Assembly: GCA_963969395.1 (NCBI GenBank) | Contig: OZ017797.1 | Span: forward strand, 22,258,001 to 22,322,000 | Length of the DNA stretch: 64,000 bases | Direction: 5' to 3' | Source of the DNA: Pseudoscleropodium purum | Lineage: Eukaryota > Streptophyta > Bryopsida > Hypnales > Brachytheciaceae | Shown: one piece after another, positions 34,470 to 46,440 of the stretch | How the letters are laid out: each line of letters begins with the position of its first letter | Position numbering within the stretch: the first letter of the stretch is position 1 | The notes under the pieces: generated by a model | What the model was told of the DNA's origin: nothing | What the model saw: the letters and a program-made list of their open reading frames with translations, nothing else | Database searches by the model: none | Program-made: the position numbers and the translations under genes

Positions 34470-36200
34470 TGTGAGCCCCGAGGATGTCACCTAAGACTGA
34501 AGGGCCACTTTTTCCCATTTTTTACTCATTTTTATGAGTAAATTGTAATCAAAATGGCCATTTGAGTGACTATACAAGAAATTGGGATAAAACCATATGT
34601 AATAGATATAACACCTTGAGGGCATTGAAAATACTCCCAACATACTCTTTGTGAGTATTAAATATTTAGAGAAGGTGTTTAGGTGTCAGATAATGGATTG
34701 GGAGCAATTCCAATTCTAATCAACATATAAGGAAACAACACTCAATTAGATGCTATATGAAATTTGACAATTGAAGGTACTTGCGACGAAGATTGGCTAA
34801 AATCAATAGAATTGGAGTTATTCTAGCCCACAATAAAGATTAGTTGGGAATCATAGTAAAAGTGAAAAGTGAGAAATAGCCATTGTGTATAACTTTAGAG
34901 GTCAAAATTCATGGGAACTACAAGTAGACAATCACTACAAGAAGAGAGGTGTTTCTAACATGCCAGGAGCATAATGATAAAGTCAGATCGTCAAGATTCT
35001 CTAGTATGGGAATGATTCCTCCACGAAGGAATTAAAATCAAGAAGGAATAAATTCTTTCTTCTAGGTAGAGTCGAAATTGAACCTAAAAATTTACACCAA
35101 GGATTTGGAGACTTTGTAGAAGTTATTAAAAAAATTCGTAATTTTTTGAATTACAGAATATGACTCCATGGGAAGTCAACCCAAATCACTAAAATTGGAA
35201 AAATTCATAGAAATTCATCTGGTGATGGTAAAATTCTACTAAAAATTTAGACAGTATGTTTTAGTCTAAATAAGAGCCTAATCAAGTTTCACAACATTCC
35301 AACATCAATAACTACTTGAACTGGTGGCGCTATCGGATTTTATCGAAATTCTAAAAACATTCCGTAGTTGATCAGCAAACCATAATTATACAGAGTCCGA
35401 ATTAAGTCGTCTTGAACTCTTTTCTTACATTCTTGAACCTTCCAAACAACTCTGGCTAGTCAAAATTAGCAAAATTCACAAACTTTAAAAGTTAGCTTTT
35501 TCACCTTTTTTCATTAAGTTGGGAAACATTGTTTTTTGTGTGAATTTGGACTTGGGAGTTGGGGGTTAGGGATTCCCTTAGCTAAAAAGGGTCTTCTGAA
35601 GCCAAAGGCTTAGTCCATTTTTCATTTGAAGCTTTCCTCCAAAAGATATGGAGAATTCAACAATAGGGTAGAATTAGGGGTAGTAATTGTTAATTTTAGT
35701 GATTTTTAGAGTATTTAAGTAGTTTTTAACGTAAAAGGAGGTAAGTGAGAGCCCCGAAAACGTATAAAAGGGCTCCCACCGACTCCCTTTGCATCCCTTT
35801 TCTTCATTTCGTGTTTTGGTTGTTGGAGCTCAAAATCTCTCCGGTGGTTTAAGACCCACCAACTTGTCCTTGGCTCCTTGTCGTAGTCATCCGATGCCAA
35901 AACTCTTGCATTTTCATATCTTGCCAATTCTATTGGCGTTGTTGATGTTTGATCCTTTGACCAAGCCATTTGATATTGAAGTGTGTTAGAACAATTAAGC
36001 TCCCTACTTATTTCCATGTTTGTGTAACCCATTCAAAAGATGTGGGGGTCCTTTTGAGGATTTGACAGATTGTTGTGTTTTTGAGAGTGAATTTCTATAG
36101 GAGCATTTTGTGTTGTTGAGATTAACGCCTCATAGACGGCGAAGTTTCATTCCCTTAAACCGTTTCCCAAAGTGGCTTAAGAGAATTTTTTGTATTCCGT
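34470..36200 (+). repeat. Long LTR-like repeat, copy L4
   Basis: Starts TGTGAGCCCCGAGG and is collinear with L3. TATAAAAG at 35,763 is 1,293 bp from the start and is followed by CACCGACTCCCTTTGCATCCC. A GACGGCGAAGTTTC word lies at about 36,135. L3 and L4 diverge strongly after about 36,080, so the right end is uncertain and they may not be the two LTRs of one insertion. Confidence 0.6.
35763..35770 (+). promoter_or_regulatory. TATA-like box of LTR copy L4
   Basis: TATAAAAG followed by GGCTCCCACCGACTCC, aligned with L3. Confidence 0.6.
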
Positions 36201-36314
36201 CATCCATTAGATCCAATTTAGCTTTGGTTAGGGGTCCACGAAAGGGACCCAAGTTGTGGCAATCAACCGCCATAGGATTAAAAAAATGCAAAAAATTAGA
36301 TAAATTTGAGTCCA

Positions 36315-36448
36315 ACCAGTAAGGGCCAAACCCAGTAAAGATTGAATACCAGTGAGGGCCAAAACCCAGCAAAAGACTGAGTACCAGTGAAGGTTGAACC
36401 CAGTAAGACTGAATACCAGTGAGGGCCGAACCCCAGCAAGGACTGATT
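36315..36448 (+). repeat. Tandem repeat, unit about 33 bp, four copies
   Basis: Copies at 36,315-36,347, 36,348-36,382, 36,383-36,414 and 36,415-36,448, theme ACCAGTGAGGGCCAAACCCA then GTAAAGACTGAAT. Comparable in style to the 41-bp repeat at 12.4 kb and, like it, directly downstream of an LTR copy. Confidence 0.85.
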
Positions 36449-37390
36449 ACTCGGTAAAGCCATTTAATTGGCAAGGGAGGCCAGTAAGAGTGCCCTCGAG
36501 GGCAGTGCCTAGCATTTCCTTTTATTTAAACCCCAATCAGTGGACAGGGAAAAGGGAGTTGGAGTTTCCACATCCATACATCCAAAGCGATTAGCTCTGG
36601 TTTGCCAAATCTCAGAGAGAGGGTGAGGTTTCAAATTAATTAAAATCCTCAATCCAGAGACCATCCAAGGTTCTGTCTGTCACCTGAGAAGAGGAGGAGA
36701 ACCAACTGAGTCGGATTACCTTCAGATTCCATCCAGAAGGTATCTACATCAAGCAAAAATCTGAATTTAAGGAGGTCAACTCCTGTTGACCAGCTGTGAG
36801 ACCACACAGAGCCAGAGGCAAAGCGCAGGAGCTACTGAGTGGATGCTCCTACTGAGCGAGCGTGCGTGAAGTTTCCCACCTGTTGATTTGAACTCACATA
36901 ATCCAGCTGCACCCAACTCCTCCAGAACAAGGCCTTGTATGATCATACTGATTATGAAGTGAGAATTTAACAAGTGAAGACTGAAGAAGGAAGGGCAAGG
37001 CATTAGGAGGAAAGAAGAGGCCAAAAAGTCAAGGTAAGCCGCTATTTGGATGTATAAACATATTTCGACATAGTTTAAGTTGGTGCGATAGTCAATGAAT
37101 AAAAAAACAAATTTAAGAATCATTTGACTTCATGGGATTTTAGAAATTAGTTAAATCAAAGGAAAAGTTAGAAGAGTTTTAGTTGGCTTGAAATTGAATT
37201 TCAAAATAGATTAACAACATTTTAAAAGATTTGCCATTGAAAAATAAGGCCTTAACAAAAAGAAAAGGAAAATATAGAAAGAAAATAAAAGATGGTACTA
37301 GAATAGAATAGAGAAGAATAAATTAAAAGGGATAAGAAAATTAAAGCAATTGGCATAGACTTTTAAAGGTAGAAGAAGATAGGATATCCA
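36449..37390. other. Unclassified, moderately GC-rich
   Basis: No supported gene. 36,480-37,020 has higher GC than its surroundings and several short direct words, but no frame that I trust. Confidence 0.3.
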
Positions 37391-37399
37391 TTGATGAAA

Positions 37400-38755
37400 T
37401 TAACCTAGAAGGAACAAGATTAAGCTAGGGAAAAGAAAGGACATTTCAAATTGGAACAAAGAAGAAACAAAATGTGGAATACCCACTAATCTACAATTTC
37501 TCAAATGCCAAGAATAAAAAAGAAGGAGTAAATGAAGGACACTCATAATCAAGGGATGGACTTTACCATACAGTTGGAGCATGAATTGATTGATGATGTC
37601 AAGGTGAGTGCTTACTTCCCAACCCCTAACTACATTTTGAGTTTTCATTTAAATTTAAAGAAATATTTAACAATTAGGACTAAAGGTGAAAATTTAAGTC
37701 ATTCCTTTAGAGTATTTGATTAGTAAAATTAGAGTCATAAATTAAGTAGAGAATTTCTTTAGCTTTCCGAAAAGATATTAAACACAAAAAATTGATAAAA
37801 ATTGAAGAAGTTACGAAGGAATAAACCTAGCTTTTCAATTTAGATGAAAATATAAAAATTCATCCAAAAGTATATTCTCAAGGAATTTCAAAATCTAGGT
37901 AGGATCCAAATTCTCCACCCAAAGTAGAAGTCAAAAAAGGTCAAAATAGAAGTAAATTTCAATTTTAAAGGGTAAATAGGAATTACTTAAAGATTTTGAA
38001 TTAGCCAATCAACGGTGAAAATTTGTTCATGAATAACATTTATCAAAACTGATAATTTACCAAGATAAATTTCACTTAATCGATAAGATAAAAGTAGAAT
38101 TGGAGTTGTGAAAACCGCAAGTATTTGAAATCTATCTAAGTAACCAAGAGATTACCCAAATTAACAACATAAAATTAATTAATTAAAATAAAATAAAATA
38201 AAATAATAAAAATAAAAAATAAAAAATAAAAAGATAAACCTTAGAGATAGGATTAACTATATGTACACTATCTAAAAGCAAAGGAATATCATTAGGAATA
38301 GGGATAAAATGACCAACCAATAGGAATTATCCAAGAATCAATAGAGTCTAGTGATTATTAGCTAAAATATTAAAAATTGCATAGTTTAAATTTTTATTTA
38401 TTTATCAAGATTAGAATCCAATTCATTAGGGAAATTTGGAGAGTAATTGAGAGAAGAACCTTGAGCATATCATTAAAATCTTCAAGACAACTAAAACAAA
38501 TCGATTATAGAAAAAAGTTCTTTTTGCATGATGGTCAACTTAGTTTGACCCAAACCATTAAGCTAACTTTTCAAAACTTGTGGAATAGTTCGCTTTATAA
38601 AAATTAGGGTTTTGGTAAAAAAACTCCATTACTTAGAAGGCAGCTCATTTACTATAGCCAATCACCCATAGAATTTACTTAACTAACCTAGAATCTGGTT
38701 GTATTTGTTTGGTTTTTTGGGTGGAGATCAAAACACTCGCACAAGGTCTTATCTA
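37400..38755 (+). repeat. LTR-like flank, left of the satellite array
   Basis: Its right end (38,620-38,745) matches the right end of 40,680-41,925, both finishing GGAGATCAAAACACTC.CAC.. Around 37,600 an AGGTGAGTGCTTAC word lines up with AGGTAAGCAATTAAC near 41,115. The interior is too diverged for me to align fully. It could be the left LTR of the element that carries the array. Confidence 0.4.
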
Positions 38756-38759
38756 TTAT

Positions 38760-40310
38760 TGGTTAGTTTAGAAACTCAATTATAAAGCTTCAAAAAGATA
38801 ACCAAGGTTTCTACGAAAAACCCAGATCCTTCCCAATTACTATCCAATCTAAGAAATTCATTTTAAAAAAAAGAGAGAGAATCCAAAGGCCTTACTAATT
38901 ACTGGTCAATTTTAGAAATTCATTTATTAAAAAATAGAAAGAGCCAGGGTCTTCCCGTAAGAACCTAGGGGCCTTACCAATTATTGGTTCGTTGAAAAGT
39001 TCAATTATAAAGCCTCAAAGATAAGCCACGGTCCTCCAAGAGAACCTAGGAGCCTTCCAATTATTGTCTAGTTTAGAATTTCATTTATCAAAAAATAGAG
39101 AAAACCCAAGGTCTTCTAAGAGAATCTAGGGGCCTTATCAATTATTGGTTGATCTAAAAAATCAATTATAAAGCCTCAAAGAAAAATCAGGTCTTCACAA
39201 GAGAACCCAAGGTCTTCCCAATTACTATCCAATCTAAAAATTTCATTTATCAAAAAATAGAGAGAGCCAAAGTCTCCCAAGAGAATCGAGACTCTTCCTA
39301 ATTATTGCTTAGTCTAAGAAATTCATTTATCAAAAAATAGAGAGAATCCAGAGGCCTTACCAATTATTAGTCAATTTAAAAAATTCATTTATCAAAAAAT
39401 AGAGAGAGCTAGGGTCTTCCTGAGATAACCCACAGGCCTTACCAATTACTAGTCCGTCAAAAAATCCAATTATAAAGCCTCAAAGATAAGCCAAGGGCCT
39501 TTGAGAGAACCCAAGAATCCAAGAGCCTCTCGAATTACTGTCTAGTCTAGAAATTAATTTATCAAAAATAGAGAAAGCTAGGGTCTTTCCAAGAGAACTC
39601 ATGATCTTCCCAATTACTGTCCAGTCTAGAATTTCATATATTAAAAAATAGAAAGAGCTAGGGTCTTCCAAGAGAACTCATGGGCCTTATCAATTACTAA
39701 TCAGTCTTAAAATCCAATTATAAAGCCTCAAAGAGAAGCTAGGGTCTCTCAAGAGAACCTATGAGCCTTCCCCATTATTGTCTAGTTTAGAAATTCATTT
39801 ATCAGAAATAGAGAGAGCTAGGGTCTTCCTAATAGAACCCAGGAGCCTTCCAATTATTGTCCAGTCTAGAATTTCATTTATTAAAAAATAGAGAGAAGCT
39901 AAGGTATTTTGAAAGAACTTAGGGGCCTTACCAATTACTAGTCGGTCTAAAAAATCAATTATAAAGCCTCAAAAAGAAGCCAAGTCTTCACAAGAGAACC
40001 CAAGGTCTTTCCAATCATGATTTAGTCCAAAAAATTCACTTACAAAACTTCAAAGAGAAGCCAAAGTCTTTCAAAAGAAGCCATAGTCTGTGCCAAGTAA
40101 TGGTCAATCTAAAAATTCAATTATAAAACATTAAAGAGAAGTCAGAGTCCCCTCAATAGAAGATAGAGCCTCCATCCCATCTCTAGTTAATATAAAACTT
40201 CCATTACAATGATTAGAAGGAACTAGAGTCCTTTGAGAAGAGAAAAGCTAGAGCCTCTATCACCACCCTATACGTCAAAATTTCAATTCTAAAATATTGA
40301 ACGAAGTCTA
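38760..40310 (+). repeat. Satellite-like array, monomer about 78 bp
   Basis: Roughly twenty diverged head-to-tail monomers. Two variants alternate irregularly: one has AATTCATTTATCAAAAAATA then GAGAGAGCC, the other AATCCAATTATAAAGCCTCA then AAGAGAAGCC; both are followed by a GGTCTTCC.AGAGAACCC.. phrase and CCAATTAC. Two monomers of the same family lie at 34,320-34,469. No coding potential. The right end of the array is gradual. Confidence 0.85.
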
Positions 40311-40679
40311 GGGTGCCTCGGCCATTAAGCTAAGCACACTAAGGTATCTAAAAAAAGTCTACGAGCTAGGATATAAAAATTGAGCTAGACTCACTCAAGC
40401 TAAAAGTCAAAGCAAACCACTGCTTATTATTTGACCATTTAGTGATAGATTACTATGATTCACACACTTAATCATTAGGTTAAATTGCACATGTCTTGGG
40501 TTGGAGAAGAAGTATACCTTTGGAAGAGTCCAACTCTGTTCTCGGTACAACAACCATATGCACAAGTTTGAGGAGCTTCTAAGTGAGTCTATAATGACAA
40601 CATACTCACAAGGTTTCCAAATTGTGAAGGAAGAAGAGAGCTTTGAAGATTAGGAAAAGCCCAAATTTCGAGGGAATAT

Positions 40680-41925
40680 TGATGTCCCTACCACTAGCAA
40701 AGTCAACTAGTAAAATAAGACAACTCCAAGGAATCAAATGACTTGGAATATGTTTGATGATTAGCCACATTAGCAAGTTGATAGAAAAGTTAGTGAAGAA
40801 TATTTAGGCTTATAAATTTGGTGTCTATAGTTTGGAAAAGTCTAAATTTCATCCACGATTTGGTTTGAGGAAGAATCACCAAATTTGGAGATAATTTGTA
40901 TATGAGAATATTCATAAAAACATTTAGTATAGGAAGTTAGTAGGAAGTAGAAGTATCAATAGGCATTTTACAAGTTATTTCCGCAAACTCTAGAAAATTG
41001 GAAAGGAAAATATAAGAAGGAAAAAATCAACTAAAATAAGAACAAAAGATGGAAGTAACTAACACGAAATCAACAGAAATGGACATACAATTCATCCTTG
41101 AGGAGAATAACGACATGGAGGTAAGCAATTAACTTTAATTTTTTTTAAAAAGTGTCTCATTTATTAAAAGGCGAGATTATAATAGGAATTAAATTAGAAA
41201 ATTATACTTCATAATAAAAATTAAATAGGGAAAAAACTCACTAAACTTCCAATTAAATCATTATGATAAAAAGTTTCAATTTAAGAATAAGTAGGTAAGA
41301 TAATATAGAATCTTTAAGGAATCTTTTCAAGTAATAATTAAAATCTCATAAAAAATATTCCTTAACACTTATCATATCTTTTACTTTCATATTGGACCAT
41401 TATTAAATAAACTACATTAGAATAAAACTTAGGTAGGATAAAATTAAAAAGTCAAGCTAGGTTGACCAAATTTTTATTAAACTCATATCTTAGCTAGAAT
41501 ATAAAAAATAGAATTTTATCCATCAAACGGAATCTAATTTTGATAGTTGGATTACTAGTAATTGACAAATGAAGTTTTGAATTAAAAAAGCATTCAAACT
41601 TCATCCATAAAAATCTTTTAGGAATCATGATAGAATTTTGAATTTGTCATCATTTTGGAAAAAGTGCAAAAAACTCTACAACTTAGCTTAGATACATCCT
41701 CCTTTGCTCACTTGGCCCCTTAGTTTTCTACAAGCCAAATTCACTAGAAATAGTCTTAAATATCATTGAATTAAAAAGCAAAATTAAAACGTAGGTTAGT
41801 AAAAAGTTCCATTTCTTGAAAGGCATCTTGTTGCTACAAACCAACTCACCCGTAGAATCTACAATCATAGAACTTTGTTGTGCATGTTTGGTCTCAAGAG
41901 TGGAGATCAAAACACTCACACCAGA
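40680..41925 (+). repeat. LTR-like flank, right of the satellite array
   Basis: Starts TGATGTCCCTACC after a CAAATTTCGAGGGAATAT stretch, the kind of context seen at the 3' end of pol and polypurine tract of plant retroelements. It ends near 41,920 in a phrase shared with 38,745. Immediately after it the hAT transposase remnant begins, so the element seems to be inserted in, or to abut, the hAT copy. Confidence 0.4.
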
Positions 41926-41949
41926 TGAAAGTATTCATCAAAAAGGTGG

Positions 41950-43058
41950 GACAAAAAAATGTAATCTAAGTTTGTACCAACAATTCACTAATATACTTGG
42001 AGCACTAGACGATATTACCATAACGTATCCGCACATCTTCAAGTAAGGCTATGCGACGCACACATTAGATCTATTGTTGGAGGATTGGGCAAAAACCAAA
42101 TCATTCGAAGAGTGAATCAAAAGGACAAATATGTTGTGCAGATACATCAAAAGGCATCATGTGACAATGGTCACTTTTTTCCAGTTCAGTCCCAACAAGC
42201 AGCTCCTAACGCCATGTGAAACTCACTTTGTTTTTAATTTGCTGATAATACAATGATTGTTGGAGTTGAGACCAATGCTAGTGAAAGTGATTGCTCATCC
42301 CCGTGAAGAATTTTATAGCAGGCCTACAGAATGTGCAAAATGGTGTACATGCCAAAACCAACGGACTCTATGATGTGGGGACTATTAAAGATGAAGACTT
42401 TTGGCACTGATGCAGGGATTATGTGTACATGTTGGAAGATGTATTGAAGGCCTTACATGTGTTTGATGGCAAAAAGCTAGTGATGGATAAGGCATGGCTC
42501 ACGATGCACAACTTGCATAGACACGTCTATGATTTGAGAGAGACACCTTTCTCCTTATCCGACCATGTGGTTGACGTTATAGAGAGAACCTTCGATGAGA
42601 GGTGGAACATGATGTTTACCAATCTTCACTATGTCGGTCCACTTTTGAATCCATTCCTAAGGAACACACTGTATCTAAAAAGAGATGGAATTGCACTTTG
42701 TGCATTGTACTGTGTTATCCATGCATTAGAGAAGTTGGCAGATGTGACTTTTAACGATTGCTTGTTGGAACTAATGCAATACAAAAAGTATAGTGGAGCC
42801 TATAGGCTTGAAGAATAACCTGATATTTGTGTGGACAAATTGCAACCCATTGGAGACTGGGCCTTGTCTAAAATATTTGTGCGTGTTCTATCACTTACAT
42901 ATTCAGCATCATCTTGTGAATAGAGTTGGAGTATGTATTCGTATGTTCACAATATGAGGTGAAATCACCTTGCGCCCCAAAAGGCAGAATCTTTGGTATA
43001 CATCTATACCAACAGTCGTGTGCTTTGTGAAAAATCTGGGGCCGATTCGGCTTGTTGA
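41950..43058 (+). pseudogene. hAT transposase, dead, 3' half
   Basis: The reading starts with a YPHIFK..THTLDLLLEDWAK segment (42,020-42,090), the counterpart of the conserved H-C-L-D region of plant hAT transposases. It continues in the same frame through 42,370 with several stops (42,044; 42,113), then shifts frame. The next segment (42,423-42,818) includes FDERWNMMFTNLHY (Trp at 42,603), typical of the hAT core. After a TAA at 42,816 the same frame reads the C-terminal hAT dimerisation domain, SASSCE, stop, SWSMYSYVHNMR, stop, NHLAPQKAESLVYIY, with TAG at 42,921, TGA at 42,960 and TGA at 43,056. The first catalytic region and N-terminal zinc finger are not visible. hAT transposases move elements by cut-and-paste; this copy cannot make protein. 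Confidence 0.85.
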
Positions 43059-43494
43059 TATGATGATAAAATTCAATTAGAGGATTCTGATCCAGATGCT
43101 CTTGGCCCTATCCCAATGGAGGAACCAAATTGCGCCTTTGATGCAACGCAAGCATAAGATGTAGAAGATGATGACATGGAACACCTCCTGTGGCTTGGGC
43201 ATATATGAATTTGTAGGCAAAAGGTGCCAATCACTTAGAAAAGGCAAGGAACTACTATAGGGAAGGCCAAGATGAAGATGATGATATTCCTCTTCATGAT
43301 TCAAGACCTTTGGGTTCAAACAGTTGTTGCAACTCCTCCCCTCTTCCCTTTTCAAATGAAGGTGTTGTGGTTGACGAATGTATGCCTTTGCCTTCAAAGA
43401 ACAATGAAGCTACTGCAAGAGGTTGTGGTAATGATGATCCTTCCTTTAATAAGGACAACAACAATAATTATGTGTTTTCAAAAACCAATGCCGA
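43059..43494 (+). pseudogene. Acidic tail region after the hAT domain
   Basis: Frames here are rich in Asp, Asn and Ser (for example a DPSFNKDNNNNYVF segment near 43,440), like the disordered tails that follow the dimerisation domain in plant hAT proteins. The CACTA element is inserted at 43,495. Confidence 0.4.
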
Positions 43495-43969
43495 TACTAC
43501 AAGGAAATGAGCATTTTATAATTGCCAAAATATAAGTAGGGATGACTAGCAACTGCTCGTAGTCATATTCTAGGAGTCCTAAACTTTGTAGAAAAATATG
43601 ACTGCAAATTATGATTGGCAATTATATTTTGCCTTTCTACACTACAAGCTTATACTATACATCCATTGAAAACAAGTAACATTTTATAGGGAACGGTATA
43701 GAACATATTACGGGAACACCAGTCATATTTGTCAATCATATTTTTGCATATATCACTACATGCAGTCATATTCTATAGTCACATTTTTGTAGGTTCATAT
43801 TTTTTTGAAGGTTTTTTTTGGGCAACCTAAAAAAAATGTAAATAAATTATTGCTCAAAATTGTAAAATCCTAGCCTTTGTTTTTTGGGGATCTTGAAATC
43901 CTAACGGTCGTTTTTTAGGGTTTTAAAACCCTAACCACCACTTAATTTGCTTCATCTTCTTTGTTTTTT

Positions 43970-44250
43970 TGGTTGCTTTTTAACTCTTATTTCTTCTTCC
44001 TCTTTTTGTTTTTTGAAGTTCTAATCGTTGTATTGTTGTGTTTTAGTAGTTGTTGCTTTCTAACTCTTGTTTCTTCTTCCTTCTTTTGTTTTTTGAAGTT
44101 CTAATTGTTGTGTTGTTGTGTTGTAGTAGTTGTTTAGTTGTTGCTTTCTAACTCTAGTTTCTTCTTCCTTTTTCTATTTTTTGAAGTTCTAATTGCTGTA
44201 TTGTTGTGTTTTAGTAGTTGTTTAGGTTATTGAAGTTCTCGTTGTTGTTT
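43970..44250 (+). repeat. Tandem repeat inside the CACTA element
   Basis: Three copies of about 85-95 bp with GTTGCTTTCTAACTC then TTTCTTCTTCC, a GTTTTTTGAAGTTCTAATTG phrase and TTGTTGTG. It passes into a longer (GTTGTT)-rich stretch up to about 44,540. Confidence 0.75.
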
Positions 44251-44727
44251 CTTAGTTGTTACTAATTTGTTGTTGCTTCTTACATCTTAATTGTTGTTAG
44301 TTTGTTGTTGTTTCATAGTTGTTGCTAGTTTGTTGTTGTTTCATAATTATTGCAAACTTGTTGTTAATAAATTGTTACTTTATAGTTGTTGTGAATTTGT
44401 TGTTGTTAGTTTGTTGTTGCTTCAAAGTTGTTGCTAATATGTTATTGTTTTGAAGTTGTTGTCTCTTAATTATTGCTTCAAAATTGTTACTTTAAGGTTG
44501 TTGTTTCAAGATTGTTGCCTCTAGTTGGATCTTAATTCATATTTAATGGTTGTCTTTTCGACATTATTTTTTATTGTTTGTTATTTCTTGCCTCTTATTA
44601 TCTTTTATTGCATCTTAACTTGTCTTATTCTTGCTTCTTATTGATTTTTAGTTTTAGTTTTTGTTGCCTCTTGTTATATCTCAACTTTTACTTTTTACTA
44701 TCTTTTAGTACTAACTTGAACAAAAAA

Positions 44728-45048
44728 ATGACTCACTATAGTCATATAGTACATCAACCAAAATATGATTCACTACAATCATATCCCATATTACTCAAAA
44801 TATGACCCACCACAGTCATATTTCATATCACTCAAAATATGACACAATATGGTTATATTTCATATCACTTAAAACGTGACTCATCGCAATCATATTTCAT
44901 ATAACTTAAAATATGACTCACCGCAATCATATTCCAAATCACTTAAAATATGACTCACTACAATCATATTCCATATCACTCAAAATATGATTCATTGCAA
45001 TCATATTCCACGTCATAGAAAATATGACTATAGTGAGTCATATTCCAT
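44728..45048 (+). repeat. Subterminal repeat array of the CACTA element
   Basis: Seven to eight units of about 43 bp, theme CACTCAAAATATGACTCACT then ACAATCATATTCCATAT. Each unit has an inner palindrome-like pair AATATGA..TCATATT. Looser copies of the same words occur near the left end (43,555-43,800). They are probable transposase-binding sites by analogy with En/Spm. Confidence 0.8.
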
Positions 45049-45334
45049 GCAGGATTTTTTTATTTTGCTTGGGTAGTTCATGAAAAAGTCAAACCTCCAA
45101 GGATAGTCAGCATATATGCCATATTGGCAAAATACATCTAAAAATGGTTTGTTATATCCCAAATCCATATGATTGCAAAATATGACTACTTAGTCATATG
45201 ACTAAAAGTGAATGACTCAATCCAATCATGTTGTGAGTCATCTACAATGTTTTCTGCTTGAATTACATTTTTTTGATTTTATTACTCACTACAATCATAT
45301 TTTGCAGTCATAAAATGTTCATTTTCTAGTAGTG

Positions 45335-46440
45335 CGGGAATAGAGATGACTACAACGATGGAAATAGAGAGAAGTTGTGAACTATACAACTTTGAATAGT
45401 GGGTTATCAAGCCATGATGGTGGTGGTAGCAAGGAATGTGTGCATGGCCAAGCTAGTGGCAACAAATTTCTAATAGGTCACCATGGTAGAGACATTGGAA
45501 AGACACCTATGGCCTGCACTTTTCTAACAAATGAAATGGATGTTGATTATACAATGCATTTTGACCCTTCACATGTATGTGTGGAAGAGGACAACATTCC
45601 ATGTCCTATGCAAATAGGTGCAAATGCTACCTCACAAATGAGGTTCTCTACCATTGGTTGTGGACGGAGTTCACTAGGGCAACATTCTACATTGCCCTTT
45701 GCTACAAGAACTTCAAATCCTACCTCCAAATATGTGGAAGAAGGATTAGGCTCAGTGAGGAATGCTCAAGTTCCAACGCAAAATGTTTCTAATATTGCTC
45801 GGGGTAGTAGACCCCCTCAAGCCCCTTGCGGAATCACCATGAGTAAATGTAAATCAACACATTGTGGTGCTTGTAAAGGAAAGAACATTGACACAACATC
45901 ATTGTCTAGGTCCTCTAAACCTCCCCCTCTGGTGGAATTAGAATACCACGCATTGACATCGTGGTAGAACCATTTCTAGAGACATTTACTCTAGGGCCCA
46001 CAAAAATGATACTAGCGTTTAGTATTTGCAGAGATCAAAGAGGCCCGACTATAAATTCAGATGTAGAAGATTTTTTAGCAAAACAATAAAAGAAGATAGT
46101 GAATACGAATTGTAAAAGAGGAAGAGTTATTATAGAGCTTTGAAATGAGTATTTAGAGGTTGAGGGGCATTCTCATCATAAGATGCTAATGATGAAGAAG
46201 ATTCTAAAAGTGAGGATGTAGAAGATGACAATGACCACAACTACAATGAAACACCAGCAGATGAGGATGTGTACATACGAGATGCTCATTGGGCAAGGGT
46301 CTCTAACTAGGAAGTCCGCAAGTCAAATCGTTTGAATAATGCAACGATAACATTAGTAGATCAAGTAGATGAGAATCCTTTTGAAGACACTTTTAGCACT
46401 TGAATCTCAGATTGAAGCTGAAGAGATGTTAGAGAAGGAG
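45335..46440 (+). pseudogene. Coding-like sequence right of the CACTA insertion
   Basis: A frame at 45,377-45,967 is open for 196 codons and reads Ser/Gly/His-rich without recognised motif (it opens at GTG; no ATG start is evident). Further right, around 46,200-46,390, another frame gives an acidic ..DVEDDNDHNYNETPADEDVY.. stretch, like the tails of plant hAT proteins. It may be the continuation of the hAT element's coding region split by the CACTA insertion, or the flank of a second protein-coding element. Several stops separate the pieces. Confidence 0.35.

Larger units (their letters stand above)
43495..45334 (+). mobile_element. Non-autonomous CACTA element, 1,840 bp
   Basis: The left end reads TACTACAAGGAAATGAGCAT and the right end, reversed, CACTACTAGAAAATGAACAT; the match continues for about 40 bp. 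The left terminal C has become T. The 3-bp flanks are CGA (43,492-43,494) and CGG (45,335-45,337), one mismatch. Both ends carry subterminal repeats built on TCATATT/AATATGA words, the arrangement that binds TNPA-type proteins in En/Spm. The interior is T-rich low-complexity DNA with no transposase. It is an internally deleted or derived element that would depend on a transposase from elsewhere. Confidence 0.85.

Noticed and set aside
34935..34950. CACTACAAGAAGAG as a CACTA transposon end
   Set aside because: The aligned position in L3 (about 32,590) has the same context inside the LTR, and no partner end or 3-bp duplication is visible.
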